The position numbers were made by a program, and so were the translations under genes. A stretch of 10,857 bases of DNA from Candidatus Hermodarchaeota archaeon. Its GTDB lineage: Archaea > Asgardarchaeota > Hermodarchaeia > Hermodarchaeales > Hermodarchaeaceae. Shown one piece after another: positions 5,358 through 10,857 of the stretch; within the stretch, counting starts at the first letter, position 1, and every line of letters begins with the position of its first letter. The notes beneath the pieces are model-generated. The model searched no databases and was not told where the DNA came from. It worked only from the letters and a program-made list of their open reading frames with translations. The DNA lies in NCBI GenBank assembly GCA_016840185.1, contig JAEOSV010000044.1, positions 1 through 10,857 of the forward strand, read 5' to 3'.

Positions 5358-6275
5358 TCAGATGATTATGAAGATAGATCCAAGCAGGAAGTTGAGTAAT
5401 CCCAGGTAAGCTCCAATTTTGTCAAAGAAGCTCGCCCGAGCGACCTTCTCAATTGGTGCACGAAGAATGAGGATGGCAGAAATTGCCACACTAAGGGATC
5501 CCGGAATTAACAGAATGATGTAAAGTGGTCCGGTCCAAATCAAACCTATCCAGTTGGCAATCCAGGGTATCCAGAATCCGATGATGCCGATCGTGTTGCA
5601 GAATGCCGCAAGAATCGCGGCTTTTTGAATTCCGTATCTCCGAGCAATGGTTTGAACATCGCGTAAAGCATCACCTTCGATATCTTCAATTCCTTTGATA
5701 ATCTCTCGTCCTTGGAGGACGCTTGCAGCTGTGATGAAGTATACAAAGATAACTGGTGGAATGAACAGAAAGGTGACTAAAGCTCCGTAGAATAGTCCAA
5801 AAGCAAAGCTAATCGCGACGGTGAAGTTTCCCCAAATACCCATGACTTTTCCTTTAGCTGCATAAAGCAATCCCACGAGTGCAAAAATGGCTGAAATGGC
5901 AACGGTCCAAATGCCGATGAATGAGTACGGCACGGTTAGGAATGAAAAGAACACCGACAAGAGGACCAGGATAACCGTCCAAGCCTTTGCTTGTCTTATA
6001 GTGATTTGTCCGCTGGGTAACGGGCGGTCTGGGCGGTTCACCTTGTCAATTTCTAAATCGTAAATATCATTGACGACGTTCCCTGCGGCTGCCATGAAAA
6101 TGTAGGTTAGTGCCGTTAATGCGAGTACGATAATAAGTTCAGGTATTATCCAGCGAACCAATCCGATGTTTGCGATGATGAAGTAGTTGGTTGTGAGAAC
6201 ACCGATAATTGCTGTGAGGCTACCGAAGAGGGGATTGGCTGGACGCATTATTTTGATGAATGGCTTCACTTTCAT
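5358..6275 (-). CDS. UbiA-family prenyltransferase, probable DGGGP synthase
   Basis: This 305-residue integral membrane protein has about eight or nine predicted helices. The first aspartate-rich motif is NDIYDLEIDKVNRPDRPLPS (residues 69-88, with N69, D70, D73, D77), and the second is GIEDIEGDALRDVQT (D198, D202, D206); both are the Mg-diphosphate sites of UbiA enzymes. In archaea the closest role is digeranylgeranylglyceryl phosphate synthase, which adds the second geranylgeranyl chain to make the diether core of membrane lipids. Another UbiA reaction, such as quinone or heme prenylation, cannot be excluded. The start is the ATG at 6273-6275, with GAGG eight bases upstream; a TTG two codons earlier lies too close to that site. 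It has its own TATA box and is followed after 17 bases by the metallophosphoesterase gene. Length is normal for the family. Confidence 0.85.
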   Translation of the reverse strand: MKVKPFIKIMRPANPLFGSLTAIIGVLTTNYFIIANIGLVRWIIPELIIVLALTALTYIFMAAAGNVVNDIYDLEIDKVNRPDRPLPSGQITIRQAKAWTVILVLLSVFFSFLTVPYSFIGIWTVAISAIFALVGLLYAAKGKVMGIWGNFTVAISFAFGLFYGALVTFLFIPPVIFVYFITAASVLQGREIIKGIEDIEGDALRDVQTIARRYGIQKAAILAAFCNTIGIIGFWIPWIANWIGLIWTGPLYIILLIPGSLSVAISAILILRAPIEKVARASFFDKIGAYLGLLNFLLGSIFIII

Positions 6276-6314
6276 TTGCAACGCCTCAGGGTAAAATGAG
6301 CATTAACGCTTCTG

Positions 6315-6325
6315 GCTTAAATAAG
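6315..6325 (-). promoter_or_regulatory. TATA box of the UbiA-metallophosphoesterase operon
   Basis: The minus strand reads CTTATTTAAGC, about 40-50 bases before the ATG. Initiation near 6290 would leave a leader holding the GAGG ribosome binding site. It lies in the divergent region (6276-6438) shared with the HerA-like gene, for which only weak TATA-like stretches (near 6403-6413) are visible. Confidence 0.55.
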
Positions 6326-6438
6326 AAGCGGCAATCGGGAGAATCTCTTCGAATACTTTCAGTGACCTCTCTGCTGCATGTCTGTCTACTCAAACAGATT
6401 ATCTCAAATACTCAAAAAAAGGGTGAAACCAGCATACA

Positions 6439-7443
6439 GTGCAGGGAAACGGCTTGTCGGACGATAGTTCACATTTCAACCCCGAAACACCATCAACAAA
6501 TGAGTTAATCCAACTCGGCTACCTTGTCCAAAATCAGCAAACTCACCCTTTCTCGTTAACCCTGCAAGATTTGACCAACCTCTATGTGGTGGGACCTCGT
6601 GCTCAAGACATCTACTTCAATCTCCTTATCCAACTCTGCGATGATAATCGCATTCCCCTACTCATTGTGAAAGGTTATCCTTCCGAAGGACTCGAAGAAC
6701 AGGTCTGTGAATGCCCCTTCTGGCATCTCAATCTCGAAACCGATTCTGTCACCTTCAATGCACTAGAGCTAGGTAACGGACAACACCCATCTCGACAAAT
6801 TAGTATCCTCATCAGTCTTTTCGAGGAGTTTGCTCCTCTTTCACAAACGGCCCGAAATCTTCTCCACGTCATCATCTGGCGAACAATAATATCAGCAACC
6901 CAACCCACAATACAATGCCTCCGAAACACACTGCCCTTTTACCAACATCACAAAGCATCCTGTCAAGAAATCCGACGATTATTAGAGGCACTCCCCCTTG
7001 ACCTTCTCAATGCTAACTATGACAACATTGCTCTAGCCCGCATTCATCACCTCCCCACCATCATTTCCAGCAATGATATGCCAACTACAGCATTTGCCTT
7101 GAACCTACTACTTTTGAAACTACTCGCTCAAGAAGGCAAAGACCTTCCTGCGCTCTTCATACTCGATCCACCTAACCTCTCACCACAACTGCTACGCTGG
7201 CTCTGTACACGATATACGGCTGCCAAGAGCCCACTCGTAATATTCCAAACCCAAGAAAATGAAATAAGTCGTGAAATAAGTCACACAGGAAACTTCATTC
7301 TTACCACTAGTTTGGACACATCAGCCTCTCCATTATTTCAACAACTTACAGAAAGTGAACAACACTTTCTAACTCTCAACAATGATCATGTTGTGGTATG
7401 CCTTCGAAGTGAACCCGCCACACGCTTCATCACTATATTCTAA
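6439..7443 (+). CDS. HerA/VirB4-like protein with degenerate Walker motifs
   Basis: The 334-residue product follows the layout of HerA/VirB4/TraG-type pump ATPases without the catalytic residues. Residues 23-50 (ELIQLGYLV, then PFSLTLQDLTNLYVV) match the family's opening 'I.LG...P..L....L..H..V'. The Walker A position is GPRAQDIYF (52-60), with no GKT/S. Residues 105-110 (TFNALE) match the usual FNPLE. The Walker B position is LFILDPPN (239-246), keeping Asp243 but with Pro for the catalytic Glu. TQ at 271-272 fits the ATQRP sensor region. It is therefore probably an inactive member, perhaps a structural subunit of a ring or a remnant. The start is a GTG at 6439 with GGGTGA twelve bases upstream; a TTG at 6453 is possible. 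The coding strand is unusually rich in C and poor in G compared with its neighbours. The family call rests on pattern only. Confidence 0.65.
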   Translation: MQGNGLSDDSSHFNPETPSTNELIQLGYLVQNQQTHPFSLTLQDLTNLYVVGPRAQDIYFNLLIQLCDDNRIPLLIVKGYPSEGLEEQVCECPFWHLNLETDSVTFNALELGNGQHPSRQISILISLFEEFAPLSQTARNLLHVIIWRTIISATQPTIQCLRNTLPFYQHHKASCQEIRRLLEALPLDLLNANYDNIALARIHHLPTIISSNDMPTTAFALNLLLLKLLAQEGKDLPALFILDPPNLSPQLLRWLCTRYTAAKSPLVIFQTQENEISREISHTGNFILTTSLDTSASPLFQQLTESEQHFLTLNNDHVVVCLRSEPATRFITIF

Positions 7444-7479
7444 TGCGTGAAATCATACAAAAGGCAATTCTACCCTGAA

Positions 7480-7680
7480 TTACTTGAGGCCACTCAGCTT
7501 CTCATCAATACGAGCAATAAATTCTTGATTGCCCAAACGTTCATACATCGTTCGAGCTTGTCCATAGAGCTCTTTCGCTTGAGACACTTCGCCAATCGAT
7601 GCATGATGGTCAGCTAGTTCTTCCAGGTTCTCACCCTTCTTTTGGAAGTATGCGCCCATCTGGTCACTAGGTTTTGACAT
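7480..7680 (-). CDS. small TPR-like helical protein, 66 aa
   Basis: This 66-residue soluble protein is all helical. Residues about 15-52 read as a TPR-type helix-turn-helix: NLEELADHHASIGEVSQAKE followed by LYGQARTMYERLG, with the usual small residue and A...Y spacing of the repeat, then a capping helix (EFIARIDEKLSGL). Single-repeat proteins of this kind usually bind a partner. The ATG at 7678-7680 has AGGTG about seven bases upstream. It lies 68 bases after the AspRS gene on the same strand, so it may be the last gene of that run or have a promoter of its own (an A/T-rich ACAAAATAAG stretch lies just upstream but very close). It ends 36 bases from the convergent HerA-like gene. Confidence 0.65.
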   Translation of the reverse strand: MSKPSDQMGAYFQKKGENLEELADHHASIGEVSQAKELYGQARTMYERLGNQEFIARIDEKLSGLK

Positions 7681-7748
7681 AGAAGCACCTACTTATTTTG
7701 TCTATGTTGTCCCTCTTGAACTTACCTACTACGTCTTGATTATGACTT

Positions 7749-9116
7749 TTACGGGACTAAACGCGTTCGGTCCCGGGGGAAAAGAACGGCTTCGCGGATA
7801 TTGGAATACCCGAGCATTTGCATCGTTAAACGTTCAACACCAATCGCCAACCCCCCATGAGGAGGCGCACCAAATTTGAAAGGCTCTACATAAAATCCGA
7901 AGGTTTTCGGATTCAAACCTGCTTCTTTGAGCTTTTCAACCAGCATCTCATATTGATGAATACGCTGACTCCCAGTTGTAACCTCCATTCCCCGATAGAC
8001 AAGATCGAATCCACGAGTCAACGTGGGATCACTTTCCAATGGCATTGTATAGAACGGTCGAATTGCAGTGGGATAGCGAGTCAGAAAGTAAAATTCTTCA
8101 TTAGATTCCTCCTTTACCCGCTGATAGAGTATTTCTTCCCCTTCGCTAGGAATATCTGAGTCAGGAGGAAGGTCAAGCCCTCCTTCTCGTAGAATCTCAA
8201 TAGCCTCTCGAACTTCAATTCGCCGAATAGGAATCTTAGGCACCCGGATTTCTGCACCAAGAGCTTCAAGCTCCTCTGAACATGTCTTTTTCACATAAGT
8301 GAAGGCATCTACAAGCATTTGCTCTTCCAGTTGCATCACTTCTTCTTCGTCCTGAATCCAAGCCATCTCAAAATCAAAACTCGTATACTCGTTCAAATGT
8401 CGAGGAGTATTATGTTTCTCCGCACGATACACTGGGGCAACTTCGTAAACGCGATCAAATCCTGCAACTAAGCTCAGTTGCTTGTAAAATTGTGGACTTT
8501 GCGCAAGAAACGCCTTCCGTTCAAAGTATTGTACTTCAAAGAGATCCGCGCCCCCTTCTGTAGCGGTGGCGACAATCTTTGGAGTATGAATTTCTCGAAA
8601 TCCCTGCCCTTCTAGAAACTGTCGCATTCTAGAAACGGTTATGTGCTGCACTTTGAATAACCGCTGTGCATCGATTCGACGTAAATCCATTACACGGTTA
8701 TCAAATCGTGTACCAATGTCTGCCTCAACCTTTCCTGATGTATCTAACGGCAACGTTGCTGGAGCAGAATTCACCAAAACAATCTGCTCAGGAATTACTT
8801 CAACACCACGTTGGGCTTGCTTCTCAGCCTTCACCTTTCCCTTAACAACCACAGCATACTCGTTATCCAACTTATCTAATATCTCAAGAAGCTCGGGGGC
8901 AGACTTTGCGTGAGGAAGAGTACATTGTGTAATACCTTCACGATCTCGAACAAGAAGGAAGCTAATTTTTCCTAATCGACGGATCCGTTGCACCCATCCG
9001 GTAATTGTTACCTGTTGTCCAGCCATCTCTGGATCAAGTTCATTGGAATAGTGTGTTCGCTGTAGCGCTCCAGATTTGGGTACTTTCGGTGACTTTGGTT
9101 TTGGTGTCATCATCAT
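7749..9116 (-). CDS. aspS: aspartyl-tRNA synthetase, archaeal type
   Basis: This 455-residue class II synthetase attaches aspartate to its tRNA in the cytoplasm. An N-terminal OB fold for the tRNA anticodon (residues 20-125, GWVQRIRRLGKISFLLVRDR) precedes the catalytic domain, which shows motif 1 (FREIHTPKIVATATEGG, 173-189), motif 2 (FDRVYEVAPVYRAEKHNTPR, 220-239) and motif 3 (GGLAIGVERLTMQMLGYSNI, 421-440, ending in FPRDRTRLVP). Length is normal for the archaeal/eukaryotic form, and no GAD domain of the bacterial type is present. Three ATG codons in a row begin the gene; GGAG at about 9120-9123 is best spaced for the second or third. A TTTAAG box at 9147-9156 may give it a separate promoter. 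Residues 43 and 102, which correspond to positions linked to Asp/Asn tRNA discrimination, are both Gln, so specificity is unclear. Confidence 0.95.
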   Translation of the reverse strand: MMMTPKPKSPKVPKSGALQRTHYSNELDPEMAGQQVTITGWVQRIRRLGKISFLLVRDREGITQCTLPHAKSAPELLEILDKLDNEYAVVVKGKVKAEKQAQRGVEVIPEQIVLVNSAPATLPLDTSGKVEADIGTRFDNRVMDLRRIDAQRLFKVQHITVSRMRQFLEGQGFREIHTPKIVATATEGGADLFEVQYFERKAFLAQSPQFYKQLSLVAGFDRVYEVAPVYRAEKHNTPRHLNEYTSFDFEMAWIQDEEEVMQLEEQMLVDAFTYVKKTCSEELEALGAEIRVPKIPIRRIEVREAIEILREGGLDLPPDSDIPSEGEEILYQRVKEESNEEFYFLTRYPTAIRPFYTMPLESDPTLTRGFDLVYRGMEVTTGSQRIHQYEMLVEKLKEAGLNPKTFGFYVEPFKFGAPPHGGLAIGVERLTMQMLGYSNIREAVLFPRDRTRLVP

Positions 9117-9144
9117 CTACTCCTGCGGTTTCTCGGTCAATACG

Positions 9145-9156
9145 CGTCTTAAACGT
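9145..9156 (-). promoter_or_regulatory. possible internal promoter before aspS
   Basis: The minus strand reads ACGTTTAAGACG about 30-40 bases before the first ATG of aspS, in the 52-base gap after the HD-domain gene. The spacing suits an archaeal TATA box with a very short leader, but the gap is small enough for simple read-through. Confidence 0.3.
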
Positions 9157-9168
9157 TTCTTCCTCACC

Positions 9169-9759
9169 CTATTGCAGTCTCTGCTTGCTGGGAAATATCT
9201 CTCGGAGCTCCTTAATGAAATTCTGGGCCTGTGGGATTCGAAGTCTTTTAACAGTACCTTCAGCATGATCGATGAAGGTTTGAAAGGTTTCGATAGGAAA
9301 TCCTGATTTTATTAGCTGTGCCGCATGGAGCGCGGTAGCTAGGCGATCAGCGGCTTCAACCAATCGCGCTTCCATCGAGTCTCCTTGGTTATAGGCTGAC
9401 CAAGCTGCTGCAAAATTCGGTTGGAGATCTTTCGGAAGTAACTTGAGTAATTTCTGCATTGTCTTATTTTCTGCTCTTTCCTTGGCTTCTCGGATGCCAG
9501 GATCCGCTCTTTGAGCACTCATTGGGATGTCTCCAATTTCTGCCTCAGGGAGGTCATGAATCAGTCCCATAATGAGCAATTTTTGTAAATCGACGGGTTC
9601 CTCTGTTTGCAAGGCAAGAAGATAAGCAAGAATAGTGGTTGTGTGCGAGTGGGCTGCAACATTTTCAGCAGTGGATGGTGGAACACCACGGAGAAGCCAA
9701 CCGGTTCGAAGCACTCGTTTCAGGTTATCACATGTCGTGAGGAATTCAAATAGCGTCAT
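9169..9759 (-). CDS. HD-domain phosphohydrolase, YfbR/HDDC2-like
   Basis: The 196-residue protein is a compact HD-domain hydrolase. The opening LKRVLRTGWLLRGVPPSTAEN (13-33) and AAHSHTTTILAYLLA (35-49) give the family's 'RTGW..RG' segment and the first metal ligand (H37 or H39). H68-D69 (MGLIHDLPEAEIGDIP) is the HD motif, with E72 and D77, and D138 (VEAADRLATAL) is the last ligand. Proteins of this type, such as bacterial YfbR and human HDDC2, are 5'-deoxynucleotidases acting on dNMPs; the substrate here is unproved. The ATG at 9757-9759 is the only start near the conserved N-terminus, though the GAGGG before it is unusually close. It lies 34 bases after the Roadblock gene and 52 before aspS on the same strand. 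Confidence 0.85.
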   Translation of the reverse strand: MTLFEFLTTCDNLKRVLRTGWLLRGVPPSTAENVAAHSHTTTILAYLLALQTEEPVDLQKLLIMGLIHDLPEAEIGDIPMSAQRADPGIREAKERAENKTMQKLLKLLPKDLQPNFAAAWSAYNQGDSMEARLVEAADRLATALHAAQLIKSGFPIETFQTFIDHAEGTVKRLRIPQAQNFIKELREIFPSKQRLQ

Positions 9760-9784
9760 CCCTCAAACTAAGGGGCGGTCCCTG

Positions 9785-9790
9785 AAAAAA
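9785..9790 (-). terminator. weak T6 tract after the Roadblock gene
   Basis: Six T on the minus strand begin three bases after the Roadblock stop codon. A short T-tract like this may cause partial termination between the Roadblock gene and the HD-domain gene, but the 34-base gap also allows continued transcription. Confidence 0.25.
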
Positions 9791-9793
9791 GGC

Positions 9794-10192
9794 TCACTTT
9801 TTCGCAAATAAACCTGCAATTTCGCGTCCGAAGTGTCGGAAGACAGAAACCACGTGTCCTAAGGACTCAATTTTAACGCCTGCCCCGATGAGGACTAGGG
9901 GGCCGGCATCAGTAACTACAATAATTCCCTTTTCACCACGAACGATTAATTCAAACAATGGTTCAAACGCTAGTTTTTGAACCGCTTCAATCCCAGTTTG
10001 TAAGAGCACTGCTGAAATTGCGGAGAGTAAATCAGGATCAATGTCAACGCCTTTCGTTGAGCTGAAGGCGACACGTCGGCCTGCTTTTGTAACGACTGCA
10101 AGTGTTTCAAGTTCGGTATACAATGTAATCTCGCGCAAATACATTGCCAATTGTTTTGCTTCTTCTTCGCTCATAGCAAATTGCTGCATCAT
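9794..10192 (-). CDS. Roadblock/LC7-domain protein
   Basis: The 132-residue product has the Roadblock/LC7 fold: an N-terminal helix (EEEAKQLAMYLREITLYTEL, 9-28), strand LAVVTKAGRRVAFSS, the long helix DPDLLSAISAVLLQTGIEAVQKL (52-74), strands ELIVRGEKGIIVVTDAGPLVLIGAG (81-105), and a C-terminal helix with VVSVFRHFGREIAGLF. Roadblock proteins (bacterial MglB, eukaryotic LAMTOR and dynein light chains) dimerise and regulate or scaffold small GTPases, and they are numerous in Asgard genomes. No GTPase gene is in this window. Two ATG codons open the gene; GAGGGGAT just upstream is better spaced for the second (10187-10189). The stop of the proline-rich gene lies 15 bases upstream, so the two form a tight pair and their products may bind each other. 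Confidence 0.85.
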   Translation of the reverse strand: MMQQFAMSEEEAKQLAMYLREITLYTELETLAVVTKAGRRVAFSSTKGVDIDPDLLSAISAVLLQTGIEAVQKLAFEPLFELIVRGEKGIIVVTDAGPLVLIGAGVKIESLGHVVSVFRHFGREIAGLFAKK

Positions 10193-10207
10193 ATCCCCTC
10201 GCTATTT

Positions 10208-10857
10208 CTACGACTTCTGACGACCCTTTTGACTCCGAGATGATTCGATAAGTTCAGTAATCTGACGTGCCATTTCTTCCTTCGTTGTTTCCTTTTCGTG
10301 AAGGTATTCTTCTTCCTCCAAATGTTTGAGGAATTCGATGGCTAAAACTTGTCCGTCCTTAATGACTACCCGTGGTGTGTATCCTTGAGCAAACACAGTA
10401 CCCTCAGGAAGTGAATCGATGCGTTGTAGTTTCTGTGTTTTTGTGGTTTTTCCTAATACGCTGGTTGATTCTTCAGTAATTCCAAAAGCATCATAACCGA
10501 TTAAAACGAATTCGCGTCGGAAACCAGGAATGGGTTCTAGTTTTTCAACTTGCTCAATGATTTCGGAAGGTGGTCGAGGAACTTGCACGGTTTGACGATC
10601 AGGTTTTCGAGTGGCGGAAACCACGGCTTCTCGATAATCAGCAGGTTTCGCTTCATGAACTGGTGCAGGCTTTGGGGGTTCGGTGACAGGTCCAATTGGT
10701 TCACGAGGCATGGGTGGCGCTGTGGGGGGTGCTTCTTTCATGCCCTCGTCAGGCTTTGTTGATAACGGCAACCCCATTGCTTCAAGGAATTTTGCGCCTT
10801 CTTGCCCCTCATCTTCTGAAACAATCTTGTACACTAGCCCGCGCTGGTCCCGAATAC
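10208..10857 (-). CDS. proline-rich two-part protein, cut by the window edge
   Basis: I do not recognise this protein. A GTG at 10832-10834 would give 208 residues, but the frame stays open to the window edge and the seven extra codons (IRDQRGL) read naturally into VYKIVSEDEGQEGAKFLEAM, so I think the true start is beyond the window and this is a partial gene. Counting from the GTG, residues 33-60 are a flexible proline-rich linker, 102-172 form a beta-rich domain (REFVLIGYDAFGITEESTSV, later PRVVIKDGQVLAIEFLKHL), and the last 35 residues are a charged helix with a basic end (SSRSQKGRQKS). There are no membrane segments or catalytic motifs. It lies 15 bases upstream of the Roadblock gene, which suggests a scaffold or partner role for that protein (inference). 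Confidence 0.7.
   Translation of the reverse strand, partial: IRDQRGLVYKIVSEDEGQEGAKFLEAMGLPLSTKPDEGMKEAPPTAPPMPREPIGPVTEPPKPAPVHEAKPADYREAVVSATRKPDRQTVQVPRPPSEIIEQVEKLEPIPGFRREFVLIGYDAFGITEESTSVLGKTTKTQKLQRIDSLPEGTVFAQGYTPRVVIKDGQVLAIEFLKHLEEEEYLHEKETTKEEMARQITELIESSRSQKGRQKS

Noticed and set aside
7857..8159. Plus-strand 100-codon open frame
   Set aside because: It is antisense to the catalytic core of aspS.

Overview
The window most likely comes from an Asgard archaeon. It carries two adjacent ESCRT-III genes that match the two eukaryotic classes (Vps2/24/46-like and Vps20/32/60-like) and lack the winged-helix tail of crenarchaeal CdvB. It also has a Roadblock/LC7 protein, a zinc-finger/GRAM-like protein ending in a steadiness-box-like helical pair, an archaeal-type UbiA lipid prenyltransferase and an archaeal-type AspRS. 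Promoters look archaeal (TATA-like boxes 20-35 bases before starts) and one terminator is a pure poly-T tract. No 16S gene is present, so the lineage within Asgard cannot be fixed.

Layout. Bases 1-860 hold two small, separately transcribed minus-strand genes: a soluble 93-residue protein with a TTG start, and a 59-residue two-helix membrane protein with its own TATA box and poly-T terminator. Bases 1104-3036 are plus strand: a membrane protein with a winged-helix-like middle, then the two ESCRT-III genes as a tight pair. Bases 3048-6275 are minus strand: a lipid prenyltransferase (UbiA) and a metallophosphoesterase in one operon, then a multi-domain zinc-finger/GRAM/steadiness-box-like protein that converges on the ESCRT-III pair with only 11 bases between stop codons. 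Bases 6439-7443 (plus) encode a HerA/VirB4-like protein whose Walker A motif is degenerate. Bases 10857-7480 (minus) are a co-directional run: a proline-rich protein cut by the window edge, a Roadblock/LC7 protein, an HD-domain nucleotidase-like protein, aspartyl-tRNA synthetase and a small TPR-like protein.

How the genes may work together. The central block (1104-4517) is the best candidate for a functional system: two ESCRT-III polymer subunits with candidate Vps4-docking motifs, flanked by a membrane-anchored winged-helix protein and by a protein combining zinc fingers, a putative lipid-binding GRAM/PH fold and a Vps23-like C-terminus. By analogy with eukaryotic ESCRT-I/II, the flanking proteins could recruit or nucleate ESCRT-III at membranes; this is inference. 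No Vps4 ATPase lies in the window. The metallophosphoesterase appears to start at a non-canonical CTG codon, without which it would lose its first metal-binding motif.
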